Shown one piece after another: positions 7,008 through 15,491 of a stretch of DNA of 22,427 bases (position 1 is the first letter of the stretch; the number at the start of each line of letters is the position of its first letter). The stretch is from NCBI GenBank assembly GCA_003857395.1, contig RPRC01000129.1, positions 1-22,427 of the forward strand, in the 5' to 3' direction. The DNA comes from Geobacter sp. (GTDB taxonomy: Bacteria; Desulfobacterota; Desulfuromonadia; Geobacterales; Geobacteraceae). The notes beneath the pieces were generated by a model. It searched no databases. It had not been told where the DNA came from and saw nothing but the letters and a program-made list of their open reading frames with translations. A program made the translations under genes and the position numbers.

Positions 7008-9515
7008 TTGAAAGCTGTTATCATGGCCGGAGGTTTCGGCACCAGAATCCAACCGTTGACAAGTAACCTCCCGAAACCGATGATCCCTCTCGCAAACCGT
7101 CCCATCATGCTCCATATTGTGGAGTTGCTGAAAAAACATGGGATCAGCGAAATGGTCATGCTCCTCTACCATCAGCCTGACATTATAAAGAATTTTTTCC
7201 GGGACGGCTCGGATTTCGGAATCAAGATCGAATATGTGACCCCTCTCCAGGACATGGGAACCGCCGGAGCGGTGAAATGCGCCGAGAAGCTTCTCACCGA
7301 GCGTTTCCTGGTCATCAGCGGCGATCTTCTCACCGACTTCAACCTGAAGAAAATCATTGCGTTCCACACCGAACACCGGGCAATGGCCACCATCACTCTC
7401 ACCTCGGTAAAGGATCCCCTCCAGTTCGGTGTCGTCATCACCGACAAAGAAAAAAGGATCACCCAGTTCCTTGAGAAGCCCGGCTGGGGAGAAGTCATTT
7501 CAGACACCATCAATACCGGCATCTACGTCCTGGAACCGGAAGTCTTAAGCTACATCCCAGCAGAAGAGAATTTCGATTTCTCCCAGGACCTGTTCCCTCT
7601 CATGCTGAAAAACAAGGATCCCCTGTTCGGCTATCCGGTCAAGGGCTACTGGCGTGATATCGGCAATACCGACTCCTATCGCGAGGCCCACCACGACATC
7701 TTTCACGGCAAAATCAATATCAAGATCGACGAAGAGAAACAGGACCTCCTCGGGAAGGATATCCGCCTCGGAACCGATGTCCGCCTTGAAGACATGAAGG
7801 CCTTGGAGGGAACCGTTATCCTCGGAGACAACTCCCAGATCCTCGGAATTTCGAGCATCAAGGATTCCATCATCGGACGCAACTGCACTATTGAAGAAGG
7901 CGCCAAACTCTTCCGCACCGTTATCTGGGACAATGTTTACATCAAAAAGGGAGCCAAGCTGGTCGACTCGGTAATCTGCAGCAACGTGAGCATCGGCCAG
8001 GGTGTCGTTACCGAAGAGGGCACCATCGTCGCGGACGATACCTCCATCGGTGAAGATGTCTATATCAAGAAGGATGTGAAAATCTGGCCGAAAAAACTCA
8101 TCGAAGCCGGCTCCATCGTTTCCGGAAACCTCATCTGGGGAGAAAAGTGGAAAAAAACCCTGTTCGAGGGGGCCATGATCCGTGGGCTCACCAATATCGA
8201 GCTGACCCCTGAATTTATGGCAAAGCTCGGCTGTGCCTATGGCAGTACCCTTCCGAAAGGCAGCTTCATCCTGGCGGGCCGTGACGCCCATCGCTCATCG
8301 CGGATGCTGAAACGCAGCTTTCTCGGCGGAATTCTTTCCACCGGGGTGAACGTTCGAGACTTGAAGATGCTCCCCCTGCCGGTACTCCGCTACAAACTGA
8401 AGACCTTCGGTGAAACCGGGGGGGTAATGTTCCGTGAATCACAGGATGATCCTGCCTCGACGGAAATACTTTTTCTGGATTCTGACGGGATCGATTTTTC
8501 CAGCGCAATGGGAAAAAACATCGAGAGGATCTTCTACAAAGAAAATTTCCGGCGTGCTCATCATTCGGAACCGGGTGCCATCTCCGAACTGGCTAATGTC
8601 ATCGAGTTCTATCGCGAGGGCTTCCTCCGCGCCATCGAAGCGGACGTGGCAAAACGGGGCAGTTTCAAGGTGGTCGTCGACTTTACCTCTTCGCCCGCCA
8701 GCCAACTCCTTCCCGGACTGCTGAATGCCATCGGCTGCGAAGTCGTCGCCCTCAACGCCTACATCGAGGAGCAGAGCGTAGAAAAGAGAGGCTTGGACCG
8801 GAACCTCAACCTGCAGCAGCTATCGAAAATCGTCCTCGCGCTGGATGCCCAGGCCGGCTTCTGGCTCGACCCTGCTTCGGAAAGATTCATCCTGGTAGAT
8901 GAAACCGGCACGGTCCGCGGTGGAGGGGAACTCCTTTCCCTCATGGTTAATCTCTCCCTCCCAAAAGGAACGAAGGGGGTTTTCGCGGTTCCGGTATCGG
9001 CACCCTCCAGTATCGAACAAATGGCCCAGGAAAGGGGCTGTACCGTTCAGCGTACCAAAACCTCCGAACGCTCCATGATCGAAGCGTCCCTTTCATCAGA
9101 AGTACTGTTGGCAGGTTCGGTAAACGGGCAATTCGCCTTCCCCCGCTTCCAAAATGCCTTTGACGGAATGTTCGCGATCGCAAAAACGTTAGAAATGGCG
9201 GCAGCCAGGGGAACACCTCTGTCGAAAGTGATGGAGGAGATACCGTTCCGAACCTATCTGGAAACCACAATCCCCTGCGTTTGGGAGATGAAGGGCCTTG
9301 TGATGCGGAAAATGAGTGAAGACAGCCTCGATAAGGAAGCCTCCTTCATCGACGGCATCAAGGTCCACTTCGGCGAAGACTGGGTTCTGGTGCTGCCCGA
9401 CCAGATCCAGCCCTTTATCCGGATTGTCGTCGAGGCAAAGAAAGAAGCGGATGCCCGAAAACTTTTGAAAGAGTACCGGGATAAAATCAAGTCCTGGAAG
9501 AAGGAGATGCCCTGA
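7008..9515 (+). CDS. Sugar-nucleotidyltransferase / phosphomutase-like fusion protein
   Basis: This is an 835-residue fusion. Residues 1-235 are a nucleotidyltransferase: MAGGFGTRIQPLTSNLPKPM holds the NTP-binding loop and Lys, SGDLLTD supplies metal-binding D107, and FLEKP and the GYWRDIGN segment are typical of mannose-1-P guanylyltransferase and glucose-1-P NTP transferases. Residues about 250-385 are left-handed beta-helix hexapeptide repeats. Residues about 385-835 have the fold pattern of phosphoglucomutase/phosphomannomutase. In that half the catalytic loops are not recognisable: the phosphoserine TASHNP region is FRESQDDPAS (475-484), the metal-binding DGDADR is LDPASER (620-626), and the sugar-binding GExSGH is GSVNGQF (703-709). 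So this half is probably not a conventional mutase. The start is TTG at 7008, needed to keep KAVIMAGG, with AAGGAG about 10 nt upstream. Its stop abuts the GH57 start. The sugar and nucleotide cannot be fixed from sequence. Confidence 0.88.
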   Translation: MKAVIMAGGFGTRIQPLTSNLPKPMIPLANRPIMLHIVELLKKHGISEMVMLLYHQPDIIKNFFRDGSDFGIKIEYVTPLQDMGTAGAVKCAEKLLTERFLVISGDLLTDFNLKKIIAFHTEHRAMATITLTSVKDPLQFGVVITDKEKRITQFLEKPGWGEVISDTINTGIYVLEPEVLSYIPAEENFDFSQDLFPLMLKNKDPLFGYPVKGYWRDIGNTDSYREAHHDIFHGKINIKIDEEKQDLLGKDIRLGTDVRLEDMKALEGTVILGDNSQILGISSIKDSIIGRNCTIEEGAKLFRTVIWDNVYIKKGAKLVDSVICSNVSIGQGVVTEEGTIVADDTSIGEDVYIKKDVKIWPKKLIEAGSIVSGNLIWGEKWKKTLFEGAMIRGLTNIELTPEFMAKLGCAYGSTLPKGSFILAGRDAHRSSRMLKRSFLGGILSTGVNVRDLKMLPLPVLRYKLKTFGETGGVMFRESQDDPASTEILFLDSDGIDFSSAMGKNIERIFYKENFRRAHHSEPGAISELANVIEFYREGFLRAIEADVAKRGSFKVVVDFTSSPASQLLPGLLNAIGCEVVALNAYIEEQSVEKRGLDRNLNLQQLSKIVLALDAQAGFWLDPASERFILVDETGTVRGGGELLSLMVNLSLPKGTKGVFAVPVSAPSSIEQMAQERGCTVQRTKTSERSMIEASLSSEVLLAGSVNGQFAFPRFQNAFDGMFAIAKTLEMAAARGTPLSKVMEEIPFRTYLETTIPCVWEMKGLVMRKMSEDSLDKEASFIDGIKVHFGEDWVLVLPDQIQPFIRIVVEAKKEADARKLLKEYRDKIKSWKKEMP

Positions 9516-11723
9516 GTGCCCGCACCATTGCAGGTGGCTTTCATCTGGCATATGCATCAGCCCTACTACAAGGACCCGCTTACCGGCCAGTACGCTCTGC
9601 CGTGGACATACCTCCATGCCGTTAAGGATTACTACGACATGGCCGCAATCGTGGACGATACCGAAGGAGCCCGGGCCGTCTTCAACCTGGTGCCCTCTCT
9701 CCTTGAGCAGATCCAGGATTATGCGGAAGGTACGGCGGTCGACCCTTTCCTGATTCATGGTCGGATGGACCCATCCGGCATGACAACTGAAAACCGGTGC
9801 TTCATTCTGGACAACTTTTTTTCCGCGAACCGGGAAAGAATGGTCGAACCGCATAGCCGCTATCTTGAACTTCTTTATCTTGCAGGCAACGGCTCGAGGA
9901 ATGGTAGATCCGACCGTCTGAGGAACTTCGGTGACCAGGAAATCCTCGATCTGCAGGTCTGGTTTTTTCTCGCCTGGACAGGCGAAATGGCTCGTCGCCG
10001 CTGGCCCGAGCTGCAGGACCTGATAAATAAAGGGAGAAATTTCAGCACAGACGACAAAAGGCGCCTGTTCGACATTCATCTGGAGATCATTCGTGCAATC
10101 ATTCCCCTCTACGGGAAGCTTCATCAGGAAGGGAAAGCGGAACTTTCGGTATCTCCCTACTACCACCCGATTCTTCCCCTTCTCTGCGATACCGGAATTG
10201 CCCGGAAGGCCATGCCGAGGGTGACCCTCCCCCGGCCCCATTTCCGTCATCCGGAAGACGCCCGGGCACAGGTAGCCATGGGCATTGACTATTTTACCAA
10301 GACATTCGGGTTCGCACCGGCAGGCATGTGGCCATCAGAAGGGTCCATCAGCGATGAGTCTCTAGCGATACTAGCCGAGTACGGTATCCGCTGGGCGGCA
10401 AGCGACGAAGGGATTCTTGCCGCTACCCTTCCCGGAGGGCTCGGTGACCGAAAGCGGAGTCTCTACCAACCCTATGCCTTCTCCCGCAATGGAAACGAAT
10501 TGTCCCTGCTCTTTCGCGACCACCGACTCTCCGATCTGATAGGATTCACCTATTCCCGCTGGGAGTCGGAACGAGCGGTAGACGATTTCACCGAAAAGCT
10601 CGAGGAAATTCGAAAAACCTCCGCGGGCCGGAATGCTCTTGTTACCATCATCCTCGACGGTGAAAATGCCTGGGAGTACTACCCGGATAATGGCTATCCC
10701 TTCCTTTCCGCCCTTTATCGCAAGGTTGCAGAGAAACCGGGGCTCCTCTTGACAACACCGTGCCAGGCACTGGAGCGGTTCCCTGAGCGGCGGATGCTGG
10801 ACCATGTCCATCCGGGCTCCTGGATAAACGCACAGTATGGCATATGGATCGGACACCCCGAAGAAAACAAGGGCTGGGAGTCTCTCGAGCAGACACGCCA
10901 AGCGGCCGTCGCCCGCAACCCGGAAGTGGCGGCTTTCCTCGGTTGTGGAGCGGGGATACCGCCTCCTTCAGCCAGCACTGAAACAACGGCTGGGCTGGTC
11001 TGCCGGTCCCTCTTCAGAGCAGAGGGAAGCGACTGGTTCTGGTGGTACGGCGACGACCATTTCTCGCCCCACAGCGACCATTTCGACAGACTGTTCCGCA
11101 ATAACCTGATAGAGGTTTACCGCCTGTTGGATCTGCCCGTTCCCCGTGAACTCTTCGAGCCCATCAAGCAGGTTACCCCGGCTGGGCTGGTCCGAAAGCC
11201 GGCGACACTTGTTACACCGGTCATCAACGGGATCGTGGATGACTATTTCGAATGGCTGGGAGCAGGGCTTTACGATCTAAGCAGGCAATCATCGGCAATG
11301 CATGAAGCGGAAAGCCTCCTGCTCTGCTTTTTCTACGGGTATGACGGAAACTTCTTCTATGTCCGGGTCGACGGTGCCTCTCCGCTCGAAAAGCTGCTGC
11401 AGTCGGGTGATCTGCTGCACCTCCATCTCCACCTGGAAAAGGAATACCTGCTCGTCATTGACGCTGAAAAGTCTGCTGGTGAGCTGCTGGTAAAAAATGA
11501 CGCCGGCTGGACAGAAACCGGGGAGCTCTGCCAGTGGGAAATAGCCCGTGTCTGTGAAGCTCGAATTCCCCTCGCCTCTCTCAGCCCGGAAAAGAATAGC
11601 ACCTTATTTGCCTATCTCACCCTCACACGGGAACAGGAAGAAATTGGCCGCTGGCCCACCCATTCTCCCTTGGCTCTCACCTATGTGGGACCGGAGCTCG
11701 AACTGGAAAACTGGCTCGTATAA
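9516..11723 (+). CDS. Glycoside hydrolase family 57 protein
   Basis: This 735-residue protein belongs to GH57, a family of retaining alpha-glucan-active enzymes (alpha-amylase, amylopullulanase, 4-alpha-glucanotransferase, branching enzyme). Motif 1 is HMHQP (12-16), and a second conserved region is SPYYHPILPLL (213-223). The predicted nucleophile is E275 in GMWPSEGS and the predicted acid/base is D381 in ILDGENAWEYY. Residues about 575-735 form a beta-rich C-terminal domain, possibly DOMON/CBM9-like. There is no signal peptide, so it should act on intracellular glucan, consistent with the glgA gene downstream. The start is GTG directly after the upstream TGA, with AAGGAG 9 nt before it, implying tight operon coupling. 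The exact reaction (hydrolysis, transfer or branching) cannot be decided here; the motif layout resembles amylase/amylopullulanase types. Confidence 0.93.
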   Translation: MPAPLQVAFIWHMHQPYYKDPLTGQYALPWTYLHAVKDYYDMAAIVDDTEGARAVFNLVPSLLEQIQDYAEGTAVDPFLIHGRMDPSGMTTENRCFILDNFFSANRERMVEPHSRYLELLYLAGNGSRNGRSDRLRNFGDQEILDLQVWFFLAWTGEMARRRWPELQDLINKGRNFSTDDKRRLFDIHLEIIRAIIPLYGKLHQEGKAELSVSPYYHPILPLLCDTGIARKAMPRVTLPRPHFRHPEDARAQVAMGIDYFTKTFGFAPAGMWPSEGSISDESLAILAEYGIRWAASDEGILAATLPGGLGDRKRSLYQPYAFSRNGNELSLLFRDHRLSDLIGFTYSRWESERAVDDFTEKLEEIRKTSAGRNALVTIILDGENAWEYYPDNGYPFLSALYRKVAEKPGLLLTTPCQALERFPERRMLDHVHPGSWINAQYGIWIGHPEENKGWESLEQTRQAAVARNPEVAAFLGCGAGIPPPSASTETTAGLVCRSLFRAEGSDWFWWYGDDHFSPHSDHFDRLFRNNLIEVYRLLDLPVPRELFEPIKQVTPAGLVRKPATLVTPVINGIVDDYFEWLGAGLYDLSRQSSAMHEAESLLLCFFYGYDGNFFYVRVDGASPLEKLLQSGDLLHLHLHLEKEYLLVIDAEKSAGELLVKNDAGWTETGELCQWEIARVCEARIPLASLSPEKNSTLFAYLTLTREQEEIGRWPTHSPLALTYVGPELELENWLV

Positions 11724-11753
11724 CAGAGTTGAACAAGGAAACAGGGAGGAACC

Positions 11754-12800
11754 ATGTCTGAACTTCGTTGGGACCCGATAAAACGACATTGGGTTATCAT
11801 GGCTGCCGACCGTGGAAGGCGCCCAAGTGATTTCTTCGCGGCGGAGTCGCCGACCCCCATGACCAGTTGTCCGTTTTGCTACGGAAATGAAGACAAGTCT
11901 CCCCACGAAATCTTTGCCATCCGCCCCTCCGGCCCCCCTAATTCTCCCAACTGGAATGTCCGGGTCATTCCCAACAAGTATCCGGTCCTGCGTGTGGAGG
12001 GAGAGATCAAGAGTCGGGCTTACGGACTCTATGATGTAATGAACGGTATCGGAGCCCATGAGATTATTATTGAGACCCCCGAACATGCCAAGGGGATGGC
12101 GGATCTTTCCGTGGCCGAAATAAGCAATGTCCTGAAAGCGTACCGGTCCCGCATCCTCGATCTCCGTCAGGACCTGCGACTTCGCTACATGGTCCTTTTC
12201 AAGAACCACGGTCTCCGGGCCGGTGCCACCATCAGCCATTCCCACAGTCAGATCATCGCAGTGCCGCTCGTACCCCCGGTTACGGTGACCGAACTCGGTG
12301 TCAGCAGGGAATACTTCGAGCAGAAAGACCGCTGCATCTACTGCGACATCATCGACTTCGAACTTCAGACCGGTGACAGGATCGTCAAGGATTTTCCGGA
12401 ATTCCTGCTCCTCGCCCCCTATGCTTCATGCCTCCCCTTCGAACTCCGGCTGCTCCCGAAGAAGCACTGCCACGATTTCGCGCTCCTGAGCGATGCCGAG
12501 CTGGAGGACTTGGCGCGAGCCATGAAGGATATGCTTCTCAGGCTGAAAGAAGTTTTGAAGGATCCGCCCTACAATTTTATCCTCCACACGGCCCCTTCAC
12601 TGCAACCACGTCCCGGAAGGCCCGACTTTTGGACCTCCATTGAATATGACTACCACTGGCATATCGAACTTGTGCCGCGAATTACACCGATAGCAGGGTT
12701 TGAATGGGGCTCCGGATTTTATATCAATCCGACTCCACCCGAAGAAGCTGCCGCTTTTCTCCGGGATGCGGCAGGAAATGTTTCCGTACATGGCCTTTGA
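11754..12800 (+). CDS. galT: Galactose-1-phosphate uridylyltransferase-type (GalT) enzyme
   Basis: This 348-residue HIT-superfamily nucleotidyltransferase would exchange UMP between UDP-glucose and hexose-1-phosphate. Zinc ligands match C39/C42 (CPFC), H111 and H162. The active-site triad is H162-S163-H164-S165-Q166, where E. coli has HPHGQ; H164 corresponds to the nucleophile that carries UMP. H301 and H303 (HWH) match the second metal site. An extra CxxC pair, C194/C197 (RCIYCDI), is present. The length fits the family. It follows the GH57 gene by 30 bp with GGGAGGA as ribosome binding site. No galK or galE is in the window, so the natural substrate may be glucose-1-P/ADP- or UDP-sugar exchange in glucan metabolism and not galactose. 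That is an inference from context. Confidence 0.92.
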   Translation: MSELRWDPIKRHWVIMAADRGRRPSDFFAAESPTPMTSCPFCYGNEDKSPHEIFAIRPSGPPNSPNWNVRVIPNKYPVLRVEGEIKSRAYGLYDVMNGIGAHEIIIETPEHAKGMADLSVAEISNVLKAYRSRILDLRQDLRLRYMVLFKNHGLRAGATISHSHSQIIAVPLVPPVTVTELGVSREYFEQKDRCIYCDIIDFELQTGDRIVKDFPEFLLLAPYASCLPFELRLLPKKHCHDFALLSDAELEDLARAMKDMLLRLKEVLKDPPYNFILHTAPSLQPRPGRPDFWTSIEYDYHWHIELVPRITPIAGFEWGSGFYINPTPPEEAAAFLRDAAGNVSVHGL

Positions 12801-12872
12801 TTTATTTGCATAAAGCGCTCATTCAAGAACTGGAGATCTCGGCAATGAGGAAAATTGCAGCGCGATTGTGTT

Positions 12873-12901
12873 TTGCAAAATGTCAGCAATTGGATTATAA
12901 A
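12873..12901 (+). promoter_or_regulatory. Candidate sigma-70 promoter for glgA
   Basis: TTGCAA (12873-12878) and TATAAA (12896-12901) are spaced by 17 bp, with the glgA ATG 78 bp further on. The 178-bp gap after galT together with this motif suggests glgA can be transcribed apart from the upstream genes. Confidence 0.45.
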
Positions 12902-12978
12902 AACAGCTTTACAGGATTCCCCCCTCAAGATCACGAGCAACCTCTTAATTACCATTCTAATAATTCAAAGGAATTTGA

Positions 12979-14433
12979 ATGAAAATCCTATTTGTTTCTT
13001 CCGAAGTTTCACCCTTTGCCAAGACCGGCGGTCTTGCTGATGTGGCGGGGTCGCTGCCAAAGGCCCTGAGAAAAACCGGCCATGATGTGCGCATCATCAT
13101 GCCTTTCTATCACTGCGTGGAATCCGGCAACTTCACTATCAAAAAAGCCCGAAAGGGTTTTGAGGTTCCCGTTGACGGTATCATGCAGAAAGGACTGCTG
13201 CGTCAGACCACCCTGGGTGATATCCCGGTATATCTGGTGGGAAAAAAGGAGTATTTTCAGCGGCCCAATCTCTACGGCACTTCAGCGGGAGACTATCCGG
13301 ACAACAGCCAGCGTTTTGGATTTTTCTGTCAGGGTGTCCTGGATCTCTTGAAGAGGCTCGACTTCCGCCCCGACATCATCCACTGCCATGATTGGCAAAC
13401 TGCCACCATTCCCTACCTCATCAAAAATGAGCACAAGGACGATCCATTTTTCTCCAAAACCGCGCTGGTCTTCACCATCCACAATCTTGCCTATCAGGGA
13501 ATCTTCGAGCGGGAGGCGCTCAGCTCTTTTGGACTGGATGACTCCCATTTTACCGTCGACCGACTCGAATACTACGGGAAGATTAATCTCATGAAGGGGG
13601 GAATTCTCTCGGCGGATGTGATCAACACGGTATCGAATGCCTATTGTCGTGAAATCCAGACAGAAGAGATGGGCTGCGGACTGCATGGTGTTCTGCAACA
13701 ACGGGCCCACGATCTCTACGGTATACTGAACGGCATCGATTACCAGGACTGGAATCCTTCCACAGACCCTCTTATCTTCAAAAACTACACGGCAGCCACC
13801 CTTTCGGGCAAAGCTGCCAACAAGAAAGAGCTCCAGAAAGCCCTTGGGCTGGAACAGAACCCGACCACACCGCTCCTCGGCATGATAACAAGGCTCTCAT
13901 CGCAAAAGGGTCTCGATTTGCTCGAAACCCTCCTGCCGAAGCTCCGAAAGGAAAACCTGCAACTGGTGCTCCTTGGAAGCGGCGACGAAAAATACATGAA
14001 GATGTTGTCCTCTCTACGGCATACGCCATCGGAATCTCTTTCCATTAACCTGTGCTTCGATCTGGCGCTGTCTCGCAAAATCTATGCGGCAAGCGACATG
14101 TTCCTCATGCCGTCACTCTATGAACCATGCGGCCTCGGACAGCTCATCGCCTTCCGTTACGGATCAGTGCCGGTGGTCAGGAAAACCGGCGGACTGGCCG
14201 ATACGGTTTTCGACATCAGAGACGGAGTCCGCGAACCGAACGGTTTCACCTTTGACGACTACACGCCAGCGGCATTCTGGAATGCCATCTGCCGTGCACT
14301 CGACGAATACAAGGATCGGAAAAAATGGGACAAGATGGTACGAAACGGTATGAAATCTGATTTTTCCTGGGATCATTCAGGCAGAGATTACGAAGCGCTT
14401 TATGACAAGGCGCTGAAAAAAATTCGACAGTGA
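12979..14433 (+). CDS. glgA: Glycogen synthase (GT5)
   Basis: This 484-residue GT5 glycosyltransferase transfers glucose from ADP- or UDP-glucose to the non-reducing end of alpha-1,4-glucan. The N-terminal KTGGL motif (K15-L19) binds the nucleotide-sugar diphosphate. HCHDWQ at 135-140 and the C-terminal Rossmann domain with R305 and K310 (TRLSSQKGLDL) are present, as is the catalytic-site segment YEPCGLGQLIAFRYG with E382 and a second KTGGL (402-406). The length matches E. coli GlgA (477). An AAAGGA precedes the ATG. It follows the carbohydrate operon and is followed 7 bp later by a small acidic ORF. No glgC or glgB is in this window, so its glucosyl donor must come from elsewhere or perhaps from the upstream nucleotidyltransferase. 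Confidence 0.96.
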   Translation: MKILFVSSEVSPFAKTGGLADVAGSLPKALRKTGHDVRIIMPFYHCVESGNFTIKKARKGFEVPVDGIMQKGLLRQTTLGDIPVYLVGKKEYFQRPNLYGTSAGDYPDNSQRFGFFCQGVLDLLKRLDFRPDIIHCHDWQTATIPYLIKNEHKDDPFFSKTALVFTIHNLAYQGIFEREALSSFGLDDSHFTVDRLEYYGKINLMKGGILSADVINTVSNAYCREIQTEEMGCGLHGVLQQRAHDLYGILNGIDYQDWNPSTDPLIFKNYTAATLSGKAANKKELQKALGLEQNPTTPLLGMITRLSSQKGLDLLETLLPKLRKENLQLVLLGSGDEKYMKMLSSLRHTPSESLSINLCFDLALSRKIYAASDMFLMPSLYEPCGLGQLIAFRYGSVPVVRKTGGLADTVFDIRDGVREPNGFTFDDYTPAAFWNAICRALDEYKDRKKWDKMVRNGMKSDFSWDHSGRDYEALYDKALKKIRQ

Positions 14434-14440
14434 GGCGCCA

Positions 14441-14602
14441 ATGACGACCGACCCGGATGAGTTTGAACAACTTGCCAGAGAGATCCAGAGCCTCATCAAG
14501 GAAAACAAGCGGTTTCTGGAACGGGTTCAGGAAGAGGACTTCGAACCGGAAAACGGGGATGATGAATACGAGGACTCACCGGAGGATTTCGAGGAGCTGT
14601 AG
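14441..14602 (+). CDS. Small acidic protein of unknown function (53 aa)
   Basis: This 53-residue ORF starts 7 bp after the glgA stop and ends just before a terminator, so it is probably the last gene of that transcript. The glgA stop itself supplies GAGG about 6 nt before the ATG. The first 33 residues (EFEQLAREIQSLIKENKRFLERVQEED) look like an amphipathic helix or short coiled coil. The last 20 are almost entirely acidic and probably disordered (E/D with Y43 and F50), and it ends EDFEEL. There are no cysteines, membrane segment or recognised domain. I do not recognise a family. Position suggests a role connected with GlgA or glycogen, but that is a guess. Confidence 0.65.
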   Translation: MTTDPDEFEQLAREIQSLIKENKRFLERVQEEDFEPENGDDEYEDSPEDFEEL

Positions 14603-14628
14603 TTGTCAGTTCCCCGAACCCTGATAAA

Positions 14629-14664
14629 AAAAGGCCCCCGAATTCGATTATTCGAGGGCCTTTT
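14629..14664. terminator. Bidirectional intrinsic terminator
   Basis: A 15-bp stem, AAAAGGCCCCCGAAT (14629-14643) with ATTCGAGGGCCTTTT (14650-14664), has one mismatch and a 6-nt loop. It carries T residues on both strands: TTTT at 14661-14664 for the plus strand and a longer run (complement of 14625-14632) for the minus strand. It lies between the convergent acidic-protein gene and the Nudix gene and should end both transcripts. Confidence 0.88.
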
Positions 14665-14690
14665 GCAGTCAGGTCGGGCAGAAAGCAGAA

Positions 14691-15278
14691 TTACCGTCCA
14701 AGCTTCAGCAAGGTAATGAGTTCCATCACGAGCAGATAGGTGAGCCCCCACAAAGCCGGCTCTCCCGGATGGGGAAGAGTAATTCCGGGACGGATCATCG
14801 TCTGGCCGTCAAAGCGGACACTCTTCTCGCCATGCCGCGAAGGGTCGGTAAGATCCGAAAGGGGCACCCAGAATGCATCCTGAACTTCCTCTTGCATCAG
14901 TCGAAGAGGAGCGACCTCCTCCATCTGGTAGATAAAACAGGAAACGTGAACAGCGATGCGAACGCTGGCAATGTCGGAAAGACGGCCAAGGTAGCGTGCC
15001 TTGCCCAAATCGATTCCCACCTCTTCCCAGGTTTCACGCTCCGCGGTAGCGCGAGGGTCCCCATCGCCATTTTCCACCTTCCCGCCGGGAAAGCTGATAT
15101 TCCCGGACCAAGGATCGTTTTCGTTCGTTGCCCGTTCAATAAACAGCAGCTGAAGGCCGGCCGCTGTTTCTCTGACGATGAGAGCCACCGCGGCATGGGT
15201 GATTCCCTGTACGTGCACGTCGAGCTGTTCCGGCACGTGCCCGGCAAGTGACTGTTCCAAGAATTCGCGTGTGATCAT
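14691..15278 (-). CDS. Nudix hydrolase, NudL-like (probable CoA pyrophosphatase)
   Basis: This 195-residue protein has a Nudix fold. The Nudix box is FPGGK followed by RETWEEVGI (63-89), with D72 where a classical box has E and an extra residue before the RE. That spacing is the same as in E. coli NudL. A NuCoA-like lead LLFIERA...WSGNISFPGG precedes it, and the C-terminus (ALWGLTYLLVMELITLL) resembles that of NudL. Members hydrolyse CoA and its derivatives to 3',5'-ADP and 4'-phosphopantetheine or acyl-phosphopantetheine. E82, E85 and E86 should bind the metal. The ATG has GGGAGGA about 15 nt upstream, longer than usual; no better start lies upstream in frame. It faces glgA's small partner and is divergent from the M16 peptidase. 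Confidence 0.88.
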   Translation of the reverse strand: MITREFLEQSLAGHVPEQLDVHVQGITHAAVALIVRETAAGLQLLFIERATNENDPWSGNISFPGGKVENGDGDPRATAERETWEEVGIDLGKARYLGRLSDIASVRIAVHVSCFIYQMEEVAPLRLMQEEVQDAFWVPLSDLTDPSRHGEKSVRFDGQTMIRPGITLPHPGEPALWGLTYLLVMELITLLKLGR

Positions 15279-15406
15279 AGTTTTTCCGAGAGTCCTCCCT
15301 GTGCGATGATCAGATCGGGTTTTTATCCATAGTAGTCTCTCTCAGCCCGTATGACAACGGCAAAGTAAGCGGACCCGCGCATGACTCGGAGGGAGGGGGA
15401 AACCCT

Positions 15407-15435
15407 TTGACATCGCACTTTCTTTCCGCTAGGTT
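15407..15435 (+). promoter_or_regulatory. Candidate sigma-70 promoter for the M16 peptidase
   Basis: A perfect TTGACA (15407-15412) and TAGGTT (15430-15435) are spaced by 17 bp. The -10 keeps the key T, A and final T only. The peptidase start is 56 bp downstream. Confidence 0.45.
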
Positions 15436-15491
15436 GTGCCGACATCCTGTTCCGTATCGGCAGAATCAACTTTCCCGAATCCGGAGGTTTC

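Noticed and set aside
9189..10250. Long minus-strand ORF (353 codons) across the fusion gene and GH57
   Set aside because: It runs antisense to two confident genes and shows no recognisable domain.
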